Below are positions 17,741-26,164 of a DNA stretch of 64,000 bases, piece by piece. The notes beneath the pieces were generated by a model. It saw only the letters and a program-made list of their open reading frames with translations, had not been told where the DNA came from and did not search any database. Made by a program: the position numbers and the translations under genes. Location of the stretch: assembly GCA_945865485.1 (NCBI GenBank), contig CAMBEC010000001.1:147768-211767 (forward strand), read 5' to 3'. Position 1 is the stretch's first letter. Every line of letters begins with the position of its first letter. The stretch comes from Rickettsia typhi (GTDB taxonomy: Bacteria > Pseudomonadota > Alphaproteobacteria > Rickettsiales > Rickettsiaceae).

Positions 17741-19712
17741 ACAACTCAATCTCCTTATAATTTTTTGCAAGCGCTTGCTCTTGAATGAATTGAAACCTCT
17801 TTTCTGGCTTTTTGCCCATTAAGTTATCAACTATTGTATCTATATTTTCAAAGTCATCTACACTTACTTTGTAAAGCATACGTGTTTTAGGATTCATTGT
17901 AGTCTCTTTGAGCTGCGGCGGCGTCATTTCACCAAGACCTTTAAACCTACCTAGTTCTACTTTTTTCCTATCTTTTGAAAGTTCTTTCATTAGCTTTTCT
18001 TTTTGCTCATCATTAGCGGCATAAAATGTTTTAGTACCTTTTACTAAACGATATAAAGGTGGACGCGCCAAATACAAATGGCCATTTTCAATTAACTTAC
18101 GCATACGCAAATAGAAAAATGTCATCAATAACGCGCAAATATGCGCACCATCGACATCAGCATCAGTCATAATTATTATTTTTTCATATCGCAAGTCTTC
18201 TTCTTTATAGTGGCTCATAGAACCACAATTTAAAGCAACTTCTAGATCCTGAATTTCTTGATTAGCTAAAATTTTATGTATAGGCGCATTAGCAACGTTC
18301 AATATCTTGCCACGCAAAGGGAGAACGGCTTGAATAAGACGATCACGCGCTTGCTTAGCTGACCCACCTGCGGAGTCTCCTTCAACTAAAAACAGCTCTG
18401 TACCTTTAGCATTAGTACTACTACAATCTGCGAGTTTACCAGGTAAACGGAGCTTTTGTACAGCAGTTTTTCGACTAACACTACGTTCATTTTTTCTACT
18501 TAAACGATATTCGGCATTATTAATAAAATGCTCAATTAACTTGTCTGATGACTTTTTATTACCACTGAGCCAATGATCAAAATGATCTTTAAATACATTT
18601 TCAATATGTTTAGCAATCCCATTAGAAACCAGCTTTTCTTTTGTTTGCCCCTGAAAGACAGGATCTTTTATAAAAACCGAAAGCATAAAGCACGCCGACT
18701 CCAGAACATCTTCAGGAGAGACTTGGGACACCTTTTTATGCCCTACCGTTTCTCCATAAATTTTTATCCCTCTGAGCAATGCAGCTCTTACACCTTGTTC
18801 ATGAGTACCACCTAATGGAGTTGGAATAGTGTTACAATATGATTTAATGAAGTTATCTCTTTCATACCAACAAACAGCCCATTCCACCTTGATATTCTCA
18901 GCAATAATTTCAGCATTGCCTGAAAATATTGCTTCACCAATAATGTGATTTTTATCGAGTTTAGAGTCAAGGTAATCTCTGAGCCCCCCAGGAAAATGAA
19001 TCACATCCGATAGAGGAACCTCATTTGATAAAATAAGCTCCGGGTGACAACTCCAATGAATCTCTACCCCCTTATACAAGTATGCTTTAGACTTAGCTAA
19101 ATCATAAACTTTCTTGGGCTTTAATTTTAAGGATTTACCAAAAATTTCTGGATCAGGAATAAACGTAATTTTAGTGCCCCTTAACTTCTTAGCAACGGTA
19201 GATTTTTCAAGCTTTGTAAGCGGTACCCCACGAGAATATTTTTGCGTATATACTACTCCGTCTCTATAAACCTCAATATCTAAGGCTGAAGCAAGCGCGT
19301 TTACTACAGATATCCCAACACCATGTAATCCTCCAGAAGTTTGATAGGACTTATCAGAAAATTTACCACCAGAATGAAGGGTCGTAAGTATCACCTCTAG
19401 AGCTGATTTCTTAGGAAATTTAGGATGATTATCTACTGGAATACCCCTACCATTATCACTAATAGATATTGAGCCATCAGACAACATTTCAATAGTAATC
19501 CTTGAAGCATACCCAGCTACAGCCTCATCCATAGAATTGTCGAGTACCTCTGATACCAGGTGGTGCATTGACTCTTCATCCGTGCCACCAATATACATAC
19601 CAGGACGCATACGAACAGGTTCTAGACCTTCTAAAACCTCTATATCATTTGCTGTATAGGAACTAACCTTAGCATTTTTTGCATTCGCACTAAAGCCAAA
19701 TAAATCAGACAC
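17733..19712 (-). CDS. parE: DNA topoisomerase IV subunit B (ParE)
   Basis: A 659-residue type IIA topoisomerase ATPase subunit that decatenates daughter chromosomes with ParC. It has the GHKL ATPase (EVLDNSMDEAVAGYA, SDNGRGIPVD, GLHGVGISVVNALA), a transducer domain, and the TOPRIM domain (FLVEGDSAGGSAKQARDR, IIMTDADVDGAHI). The short length without the insert found in many GyrB proteins and the RMRPGMYIGGTDEESMHH wording indicate ParE rather than GyrB. It is the first gene of the leftward block; its upstream region is shared with the marR promoter region. Confidence 0.95.
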   Translation of the reverse strand: MSDLFGFSANAKNAKVSSYTANDIEVLEGLEPVRMRPGMYIGGTDEESMHHLVSEVLDNSMDEAVAGYASRITIEMLSDGSISISDNGRGIPVDNHPKFPKKSALEVILTTLHSGGKFSDKSYQTSGGLHGVGISVVNALASALDIEVYRDGVVYTQKYSRGVPLTKLEKSTVAKKLRGTKITFIPDPEIFGKSLKLKPKKVYDLAKSKAYLYKGVEIHWSCHPELILSNEVPLSDVIHFPGGLRDYLDSKLDKNHIIGEAIFSGNAEIIAENIKVEWAVCWYERDNFIKSYCNTIPTPLGGTHEQGVRAALLRGIKIYGETVGHKKVSQVSPEDVLESACFMLSVFIKDPVFQGQTKEKLVSNGIAKHIENVFKDHFDHWLSGNKKSSDKLIEHFINNAEYRLSRKNERSVSRKTAVQKLRLPGKLADCSSTNAKGTELFLVEGDSAGGSAKQARDRLIQAVLPLRGKILNVANAPIHKILANQEIQDLEVALNCGSMSHYKEEDLRYEKIIIMTDADVDGAHICALLMTFFYLRMRKLIENGHLYLARPPLYRLVKGTKTFYAANDEQKEKLMKELSKDRKKVELGRFKGLGEMTPPQLKETTMNPKTRMLYKVSVDDFENIDTIVDNLMGKKPEKRFQFIQEQALAKNYKEIELYV

Positions 19713-19857
19713 TTAAACCTAAATTTTCAATGATTATATAATGTACAGAACTTACTCAATTTATGAGTAAATAGCAAGGATAAGTGGAATACGAGTTAGC
19801 ATAAGACTAATTTTTATAAGTCATTTAGTCCAATGTATAAATTATAATATAATTGTA

Positions 19858-19886
19858 TTGACAATAATTGCATATGCAATTATTAT
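19858..19886 (+). promoter_or_regulatory. marR promoter with embedded palindromic operator
   Basis: A near-consensus promoter: -35 TTGACA (19858-19863), a 17-base spacer, -10 TATTAT (19881-19886). A perfect 22-bp palindrome at 19863-19884, centred on TTGCATATGCAA, fills the spacer and is a typical MarR/SlyA-family operator shape. Binding there would block RNA polymerase, so autorepression by the adjacent MarR protein is likely. The predicted transcription start falls at or next to the ATG at 19893. Confidence 0.7.
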
Positions 19887-19892
19887 ATGATC

Positions 19893-20366
19893 ATGAGTAA
19901 TAATTATCCCAGCAATCTAGAAGATCATCTTGGCTATTGGCTGCGTTGTCTTTCTAATTATATACACCATAGCTTTGCAGCACTGCTAGCCGAGCATGAT
20001 ATATCAGTTGCTCAATGGGTCGTGCTGCGTACTCTTTATGATAAGCAGAATATTTCTTTGAATGAGGCCGCAAGACTAGTCGGGGTGGATAATAGTTCGT
20101 TATCGCGCATGATAGAACGCCTGGTACAAAAAAATCTTGTAAGTAGGACCAATATCGATAAGGATCGCCGTTCCGTACAACTATCACTTACCTCGACAGG
20201 CAAAGCTTTAGTTCCAAAATTGGCACAATTAGCCGACAAAAATGATGAATCTTTTTTTCAAATTCTCTCGACTCAAAAACGTCAGGAGTTACTCGATACC
20301 ATTAAACAATTACTTGAAACCAATGGTTGGGATCAATTAACTCGCGGGAAAGACCGCATAGAATAA
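19893..20366 (+). CDS. MarR-family transcriptional regulator
   Basis: A winged-helix dimeric repressor of about 157 residues, usually responding to small phenolic or oxidising ligands. The MarR core is clear: helical dimerisation ends, a recognition helix in LNEAARLVGVDNSSLSRMIERL, and the wing VSRTNIDKDRRSVQLSLTSTG with the conserved D-x-R-D/R basic pattern. There are two in-frame ATGs (19887 and 19893); the -10 box ends at 19886, so 19893 is preferred and the mRNA may be leaderless. A DUF1398 gene follows after 11 bases. No cysteine in the sensing position of OhrR is visible. Confidence 0.92.
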   Translation: MSNNYPSNLEDHLGYWLRCLSNYIHHSFAALLAEHDISVAQWVVLRTLYDKQNISLNEAARLVGVDNSSLSRMIERLVQKNLVSRTNIDKDRRSVQLSLTSTGKALVPKLAQLADKNDESFFQILSTQKRQELLDTIKQLLETNGWDQLTRGKDRIE

Positions 20367-20377
20367 AATAAACAAAT

Positions 20378-20794
20378 ATGGATATAAAAATTATTAATAC
20401 ATACTATATAAAAATGATTAATGAATACTCTTTGCTTTCACTCGCTGGAAAAATAACTTTTCCCGAAGTAGTAAAAAAACTATCTGAAATTGGCACAGAA
20501 CGATATATTATCGACTTAGTTGGTCTGAAAAAATTATATTATGGAAGTAACGATCACACCTATATAGGTCCCTTTGATTTCGACGCCCCAAAAGTAGCTC
20601 AAAAATTTAATGCTGAAGAAATAAAAAAAGCTATCACTGATAGCCAACAAAACAAAATCAATTATCAAACTTTTCTACATAGGGCAATAGCCGCCGGTTG
20701 CACTCACTATGAGGTATTTATAACCGGTAAGAAAGCTATCTATTTTGGAAGAGATGGAAGCCAGCATATCGAGCTCTTTCCCTCCACAAAATAA
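20378..20794 (+). CDS. DUF1398 family protein
   Basis: A 138-residue cytoplasmic protein of the DUF1398 (YbcV-like) family. Diagnostic segments are ITDSQQNKINYQTFLHRAIAAGCTHY (shown in part; family pattern xQ-x-G-x-I-x-Y-x-TF...AAGC-x-x-Y) and YFGRDGSQHIELFP at the end. The biochemical role of the family is unknown. It lies 11 bases after marR and is probably its co-regulated target. An alternative start is the ATG at 20414; neither start has a strong ribosome binding site. Confidence 0.85.
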   Translation: MDIKIINTYYIKMINEYSLLSLAGKITFPEVVKKLSEIGTERYIIDLVGLKKLYYGSNDHTYIGPFDFDAPKVAQKFNAEEIKKAITDSQQNKINYQTFLHRAIAAGCTHYEVFITGKKAIYFGRDGSQHIELFPSTK

Positions 20795-20819
20795 TATATA
20801 AAAACATTTTTTCTCACTT

Positions 20820-20852
20820 TAAGTTAAGATAATTTAACACTATCTTAACTTA
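20820..20852. promoter_or_regulatory. Perfect 12-bp inverted repeat upstream of the flagellin-like gene
   Basis: TAAGTTAAGATA and TATCTTAACTTA flank a 9-base loop, 66 bases before the flagellin-like ATG and 25 bases after the DUF1398 stop. No T-run follows on the plus strand. It could be an operator for the downstream gene (a weak TTAACT -35 lies inside its right arm, with CATAAA 18 bases further on) or a terminator for the upstream pair. Confidence 0.5.
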
Positions 20853-20918
20853 TATCAATAGTATATGGCATAAATATTGCTTAATCGTAAGCATCTATTA
20901 ATTAATACAGAGATATAG

Positions 20919-22109
20919 ATGCCATTAACATTGGGAAACGACCTAACAGGCTTAGTTTCAAGAGAAGTCGACGCAGCCGGAAATAAAGCAACTGGCCTTG
21001 GCGAAAGCTTAACAACTGGTAATGATAAATTCGTAGAGGTTGTCGATGCATTCCTTGGAAACTCATTAAGAGACGGCCAGATCATTCTTGGTGCGGTGGC
21101 TAAAAATACTGCATATAGCATTAACTTACTGACAATTACAGACGAATATTTAAAAACAATCGCCAGATCTCTACAAGGCGGTTTAAAAACAGTTGCTAGT
21201 GCCGACCCATTAGCTGCCGATAAACTTACTGTCTTAAACAAAAACTTAAACGACAAGAGAGCTCAGGTTAATCTTTTAGTTGACACTGCTGATTTTGATA
21301 ATAAAGGATTACTTAGAGGCGATGTTAAAGAGATGCAAATTCAGGTTGGTTTAAATGCAGCCGATAAACTGCGGGTCCATGTAAATGATTTTAGCCTTGG
21401 TAAGTTATTTAGATCTTCTGTTACAAATGCATTAAATGAGCTAATAAAATTAGGCCCAGGCCTATACCCTACTAACCGTTACACTACTATTGATGAAGTG
21501 AACCAAGCAGCTAGTCGCAACGTCAATCTTTTTTACGGCGCATGGCGTACAAGCGCCGAGGCAGGAGGATCAGGTATCCCAATGGTAGCAGTAAATGGAG
21601 CCAACCTTGTGTTTAACCTACCTTTAGCGCAGAAAGAATTCCTAGATCAAATAGCTCCAGTTTGCAAGGCCTGGTTAGTAGCAAATGCTGGGGGAGCTAC
21701 TTTCACAACAGCAACCGCGGCAAACTTAACCGCAATGCTTGCGGTATTAGCACCTGTTAATGAACTATATAATAACATTATTAATGACAATGCTACAACT
21801 GATGTTTCTACTCAAAGTGGACGTCTGTATGCACAAGACGTATTCCACAATGCTTTGAACTCAGTTCGCGCTGAACAAGCTGCTATTTCAAATCAAAAAG
21901 CAAACGTTATTGAAGCAGCTGATGCACTCAGAGCAACAACAAACGTGACTCAGAAAGCTGCAGATTCATACCTAAAAACAGATTATGTACTAACTGCGCA
22001 GCAATATTCTGAAACTATTAGAATTATGGTTGCATCGATCACTTCGCTCCAAGCTGCTAATAAGATTCCAGAAGCTGCTCAAAAATTGATTGATGCTTTG
22101 GCTAGATAA
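20919..22109 (+). CDS. Flagellin-like protein (isolated)
   Basis: A 396-residue protein that matches the flagellin domain pattern at both ends. The N-terminal part (about 25-160) shows the long D0/D1 helices with heptad spacing (TAYSINLLTITDEYLKTIA), then the loop DTADFDNKGLLRG, equivalent to the flagellin 'TQFNGxxLLxG', and IQVGLNAADKLRV, equivalent to 'xQVGANAGQxI'. The C-terminal ~85 residues (NSVRAEQAAISNQKANVIEA, later SITSLQAANKIPE) match the flagellin C-terminal helix ending in 'AQANQLPQ'. There is no signal peptide, as expected for type III export. No other flagellar gene is in the window. A hairpin terminator follows immediately. It may be a filament protein or a reused secreted protein. 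Confidence 0.75.
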   Translation: MPLTLGNDLTGLVSREVDAAGNKATGLGESLTTGNDKFVEVVDAFLGNSLRDGQIILGAVAKNTAYSINLLTITDEYLKTIARSLQGGLKTVASADPLAADKLTVLNKNLNDKRAQVNLLVDTADFDNKGLLRGDVKEMQIQVGLNAADKLRVHVNDFSLGKLFRSSVTNALNELIKLGPGLYPTNRYTTIDEVNQAASRNVNLFYGAWRTSAEAGGSGIPMVAVNGANLVFNLPLAQKEFLDQIAPVCKAWLVANAGGATFTTATAANLTAMLAVLAPVNELYNNIINDNATTDVSTQSGRLYAQDVFHNALNSVRAEQAAISNQKANVIEAADALRATTNVTQKAADSYLKTDYVLTAQQYSETIRIMVASITSLQAANKIPEAAQKLIDALAR

Positions 22110-22133
22110 GTTTTAGGCATTCTATTGATTATT

Positions 22134-22166
22134 AAAAAAGCCGTGATTTTTGTCTTGGCTTTTTTT
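22134..22166 (+). terminator. Rho-independent terminator of the flagellin-like gene
   Basis: The stem AAAAAAGCC (22134-22142) pairs with GGCTTTTTT (22157-22165) around a 14-base loop and runs into a T-tract, 24 bases after the stop codon. Confidence 0.85.
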
Positions 22167-22224
22167 CTGTTAATAACTAGTCTAATTGCCGGACAAGGTT
22201 ACACAATCTACACACCATCACACT

Positions 22225-22371
22225 GTCATACCGGGCTTGATCCGGTATCTTAGTCAATAACAGGAGATCCTGAAACAAGTTCAGGAGACGGTGAGAGTAT
22301 TAATCATACCGGGCCTGATTCGGTATCTAATTCCGCCGCTGACTGAGATACCGAATCGAGTTCAGCATGAC
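22225..22371. repeat. Dispersed intergenic repeat, copy A (GTCATACCGG type)
   Basis: Contains two direct units of about 26 bp (22225-22250 and 22303-22328; core GTCATACCGGGCTTGATC, then CGGTATCT) and an inverted, diverged unit at 22345-22371 (GAGATACCGAATC, GTTCAGCATGAC). Each unit is itself palindromic (ATACCGG ... CCGGTAT). The same family recurs at 36405-36533, so it is dispersed in the genome and resembles rickettsial palindromic elements in position and style. Confidence 0.85.
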
Positions 22372-22529
22372 GGAGTTTTGTTGAGTACCAACATTACTTC
22401 ACCACTCTATTAGAACTTGACTTAGAACCTCAAGACTATAATAGTTACCCAAACAACTAACTCTTTAACAAAGCCCTAAAAGGTTATATAAATTCCACAA
22501 AAACCTATTTTCCCTTGGAATGTAAAGGT

Positions 22530-22643
22530 ATGCCCTTCAAATTAACCAGGCCGCAGTTTAATCAATATGTCTTGTCTCATTTACCAATAAGAAAGCAAGA
22601 CCCAGAAACTCAATTACTACCGACTAAAGTCGGTAGTAATTGA
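22530..22643 (+). pseudogene. Possible decayed ORF interrupted by a palindrome
   Basis: A 37-codon frame begins at ATG 22530 with protein-like composition (MPFKLTRPQFNQYVLSHLPI...), then runs into the 52-bp palindrome and stops at 22641-22643. About 60 bases further on, another protein-like frame reads RAKSIRDDKRLEDDEAANLL before a stop near 22765. The two pieces could be the remains of one gene split by a palindrome insertion or rearrangement. I do not recognise the family. Confidence 0.3.
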
Positions 22644-22652
22644 GTTTCTGGG
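22601..22652. repeat. Perfect 52-bp palindrome
   Basis: Left arm 22601-22625 (beginning CCCAGAAACTCAATT) and right arm 22628-22652 (ending AATTGAGTTTCTGGG) are exact reverse complements, 25 bp each, around a 2-base centre AA. There is no T-run on either side. It may be a very strong hairpin, a small mobile element end, or the scar of an inverted duplication. Confidence 0.95.
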
Positions 22653-22808
22653 CTAGAGGTCGCACCTATTTAAAAAACTGCTTTTTTGCCCCCCTTCCGA
22701 GCAAAATCTATCAGAGATGATAAACGGCTGGAAGATGATGAAGCAGCAAACCTACTTCAAAAATAAATCCTCTCCAAGCCAGATTACACATTGTTTTGGT
22801 AAAATTGA

Positions 22809-23576
22809 TTAATGATTTTCTTCTATTTGATCAATGAAATTGCCTATTATGTTTACAACATCAGCAGGAAGTTCTGAGAAAAATCTATTATATTCCGATA
22901 AGGAAAGGCCAACTTCTGTACACCAGCGATTATTTAAGAAATCCTCACTGATATCTAGTTTTGGTAATGCTGCAACTACAGTACTTACATCGCCATAAAG
23001 TCCTTTGACACTAGAAACAACCTTAGTATTTTCCAACAATAATTTGTATTTTTGGAAAAACTGAAGCTCACCTTTATAGCCCTTAATAACGCTGTTATAA
23101 CCCTTAGAAAGCTTAATTGCTCCACCTTCATAATTGTTTAGTATATACTGCGCTATGGTATCAAACTCATTAGTGTTAAATTTTTGTGGATTTTCCTGCG
23201 TGGCTTTTTCACTAAAGATCTTTAGATTATTAATTGAGTATGTGTGGCCATTAGCTTTAAGAGTCATGGAGGAAATCTTGCCCCCAGTTAAAGTAATCTT
23301 GGTTGGCAAATCTCTAGAATCATTAGTCGCTACAACCAAATTTAATCCGTGTACACCTTCGTTCTTAAGTTCTACATCGAAACACTTAGTAAGACGCAGT
23401 ATTTCTGTATTCAAAGTTGTTTTAAGTAGTAAATTAACGCTAGTGTGCTTAACTTCTACAAGATCATAGGGCAGTTGCAGAGAAATTTGCTGTTCTCCCT
23501 CGGTATAAATGGTGTTGTCATTCCCAAAAACAAATTCGGGCTGCTTTCCGTGCTCTATTTTTATTTGCCTTTTCAT
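22809..23576 (-). CDS. Uncharacterised 255-residue protein
   Basis: An acidic-to-neutral cytoplasmic protein without signal peptide, membrane helices or recognised motifs. The first half is rich in beta-type segments (ITLTGGKISSMTLKANGHTY), the second half is helical. The ATG at 23576 is preferred: the longer in-frame start at 23582 is a TTG, whereas the ATG is preceded by AGAGGT about 10 bases upstream. It lies between a repeat-rich gap and topA and is not obviously part of an operon. It looks lineage-specific and could be an accessory or host-interaction protein, without direct evidence. Confidence 0.7.
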   Translation of the reverse strand: MKRQIKIEHGKQPEFVFGNDNTIYTEGEQQISLQLPYDLVEVKHTSVNLLLKTTLNTEILRLTKCFDVELKNEGVHGLNLVVATNDSRDLPTKITLTGGKISSMTLKANGHTYSINNLKIFSEKATQENPQKFNTNEFDTIAQYILNNYEGGAIKLSKGYNSVIKGYKGELQFFQKYKLLLENTKVVSSVKGLYGDVSTVVAALPKLDISEDFLNNRWCTEVGLSLSEYNRFFSELPADVVNIIGNFIDQIEENH

Positions 23577-23826
23577 AATCAACTTACCTCTTTTAATTTA
23601 TCATTATAACTCAAATAATAATAAATTTTAATAAGTAATCAATAATAAAATTAACATAATTACTAATTTATTACATTATGCCCCTTCAACAATGAAGAGA
23701 AGAACCAAAGTTATAAATTTAGAACTTTTGATAAAGTGATTCAAAAAGAACTATCGTCGGTTTGTTGCATAAATGGAATTTTATTCAAACTCTTAGTAGA
23801 CAACAAGCAATTCGCTTACAACGACT

Positions 23827-26157
23827 CTACTTCTTACCTTTACCCTTACTAGCAATTATCTCTTCAGCTTCAGCTAGAGTCACAGAGAATGGATCAATGG
23901 CTTTTGGTATTGAAGTAAACTTGCCCATGTATTTTACATATGGTCCATATTTACCTATTCCCATATGAATTTCTTCGCCAGATTCGGAATGTTTGCCAAG
24001 CAACATTGGTAAATTAAGTAGCTTTACTGCCACCTCCAAAGTTAAGTCCTCTGGCTTTACTCCATCAGGCAATTGACTACGCTTAGGTTTTTCTTTCTTC
24101 GAAACGACTTCACCTAGTTGAACGTACCAACCATAAGGCCCCTTCTTCAAATATACCATCTGCCCACTTGGGTCTAACCCAAGCTCTTTGGTATTATCAA
24201 CCTGAGCAATAGAACCTTCTTCTCCTCCTTCTTCCGTTTTTGATACGGTTTTTTTGTATGTACAATCTGGGTAATTACTGCAAGCTAGAAAAGCTCCATA
24301 CTTGCCCAATTTCAAACTTAAAGCTCCATTAGAACATGACGGGCATTTTTTGTTTTCTTCATACTTCTTGGTACCTTGCTCACCAAATAAATGAAAATCT
24401 AGGGATTTTTCTACATAATCAATTACATCAGCAATTTTATGCTCGCTAACTTTTCCTACATTTTCGTTAAAACCAAGCCAAAAATCGCTTAATAAGCTTA
24501 GCCAATTTCTTTTACCTTCAGCAACCTCATCCAAATCAGTTTCAAGGTCAGCTGTAAAATCATATTCAACATATTTAGTGAAAAAACCAATTAAAAATAC
24601 CGTAACTAGCCTACCAAGATTTGTTGGATGGAAACGTTTTTTCTCTATCTCTACATATTTCCTATCTTGAAGGACCGATATAATTGACGCATAAGTAGAA
24701 GGGCGACCAATACCGAGTTCTTCCAATCGTTTAACTAAGCTAGCTTCTGAATACCTTGGCGGAGCTTCTGTAAAATGCTGCTCTGGCTTGATTTTTTTTG
24801 TATCTATAGACTCACCTTCAGACAAAGGCGGTAACATTTTATTTTCTTCATCCTTTCCATCATCTATACCTTCTTGATAAATCTTATAAAATCCATCAAA
24901 AGCAATTGTTGACCCAGTCGCTCTAGCTGTAAAATTATTATCATCACTAACCAAATCAGCTCCAACCATATCGATTAAAACAGACTCCATTTGACAAGCC
25001 ATTGTACGCTTCCAAATCAGATCATAAAGTCTCAGCTGATCTTTATCTAACTCGCTTGATAAACTTTCTGGTATTAACAACATATCTGTAGGACGTATAG
25101 CTTCGTGCGCCTCTTGAGCATTCTTTGACTTAGATTTATAAATTCTTGGCAATTGCGGCAGATATTTACTACCATATTTATCTTGAATCAACGACCTGAT
25201 ATTATCAACTGCTTCACTAGACAAAGTTACCCCATCAGTTCTTATATAAGTGATCAAACCTACAGTTTCACCACCAATATCAATTCCTTCGTACAATTTC
25301 TGAGCAATCTGCATGGTCTTCTTAGCACCAAAACCTAATTTTCTTGACGCTTCTTGTTGCAAAGATGAGGTGATAAAGGGTGCAGATGGGTTTCTCTTTT
25401 GCTGCTTTTTTTGGATCGATGAAACCTTAAAGTCCTGTCCTTTTAACCTATTTACAATTTTATCAGCCGATTCTTCATTTGCTATAGAGAATTTATCAAG
25501 TTTTTTCCCATCAACGGCGGACAACGTTGCCGTAAATTGATCACCTTTGCTATTTAGCATATCAAGACCAATATCCCAATATTCTTGAGTTTTAAAGCGC
25601 TCTATTTCATCTTCCCTTTCGCAAATAATACGCAGCGCTACAGACTGTACTCGCCCAGCCGACCTACATCCAGGTAATTTACGCCATAGAATAGGAGATA
25701 AAGTGAACCCAACTAGATAATCAAGCGCACGCCTTGCTTGCTGAGCGTTAACCAAGTCTATATCAATTATCCTTGGATTAGCAACTGCTGCTAAAACAGC
25801 TTTTTTTGTAATTTCATTAAATGCAATTCGCTTAAACTTCGTATCATCTTTAATAATTTTCTTTTCTCTTAAAACTTCGGCCACATGCCATGAAATCGAT
25901 TCACCTTCACGATCAGGATCTGTTGCCAGATAGACTTCATCAGCTTGTTTTGCTAGTTTTATAATCTCATTAATATACTTACTGGACTTATCAGAAATCT
26001 CATATTTCATTGCAAAACCATCTTCTGGTAGCACTGAACCATTCTTTGATGGCAAATCACGAATATGCCCAAATGAAGCAATAACTTTGTATTGATTACC
26101 GAGATATTTATTTATCGTCTTCGCTTTTGCGGGCGACTCAACAATTACTAGTTTCAT
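23827..26157 (-). CDS. topA: DNA topoisomerase I
   Basis: A 776-residue type IA topoisomerase that relaxes negative supercoils. It begins with the TOPRIM domain (KLVIVESPAKAKTINKYLG, YLATDPDREGESISWH), has the active-site tyrosine in GLITYIRTDG, and ends with one four-cysteine zinc ribbon (CPSCSNGALSLKLGKYGAF...CSNYPDC) followed by TopA C-terminal repeats (PSGQMVYLKKGPYGWYVQLG and IGKYGPYVKYMGK) and a Lys-rich tail. The start is 7 bases downstream of the dprA stop, so dprA-topA form a leftward operon, as in many alphaproteobacteria. Confidence 0.97.
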   Translation of the reverse strand: MKLVIVESPAKAKTINKYLGNQYKVIASFGHIRDLPSKNGSVLPEDGFAMKYEISDKSSKYINEIIKLAKQADEVYLATDPDREGESISWHVAEVLREKKIIKDDTKFKRIAFNEITKKAVLAAVANPRIIDIDLVNAQQARRALDYLVGFTLSPILWRKLPGCRSAGRVQSVALRIICEREDEIERFKTQEYWDIGLDMLNSKGDQFTATLSAVDGKKLDKFSIANEESADKIVNRLKGQDFKVSSIQKKQQKRNPSAPFITSSLQQEASRKLGFGAKKTMQIAQKLYEGIDIGGETVGLITYIRTDGVTLSSEAVDNIRSLIQDKYGSKYLPQLPRIYKSKSKNAQEAHEAIRPTDMLLIPESLSSELDKDQLRLYDLIWKRTMACQMESVLIDMVGADLVSDDNNFTARATGSTIAFDGFYKIYQEGIDDGKDEENKMLPPLSEGESIDTKKIKPEQHFTEAPPRYSEASLVKRLEELGIGRPSTYASIISVLQDRKYVEIEKKRFHPTNLGRLVTVFLIGFFTKYVEYDFTADLETDLDEVAEGKRNWLSLLSDFWLGFNENVGKVSEHKIADVIDYVEKSLDFHLFGEQGTKKYEENKKCPSCSNGALSLKLGKYGAFLACSNYPDCTYKKTVSKTEEGGEEGSIAQVDNTKELGLDPSGQMVYLKKGPYGWYVQLGEVVSKKEKPKRSQLPDGVKPEDLTLEVAVKLLNLPMLLGKHSESGEEIHMGIGKYGPYVKYMGKFTSIPKAIDPFSVTLAEAEEIIASKGKGKK

Positions 26158-26164
26158 AAAAAAT

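Noticed and set aside
22530..22770. Insertion sequence or transposase around the 52-bp palindrome
   Set aside because: The two short coding pieces do not show a DDE motif or any transposase signature that I can identify; kept only as a possible decayed gene.
23755..23830. GGTTTGTTGCATAAAT sequence after topA that resembles an insertion-sequence end
   Set aside because: No matching inverted repeat, target duplication or transposase is found nearby; too short to support a mobile element.
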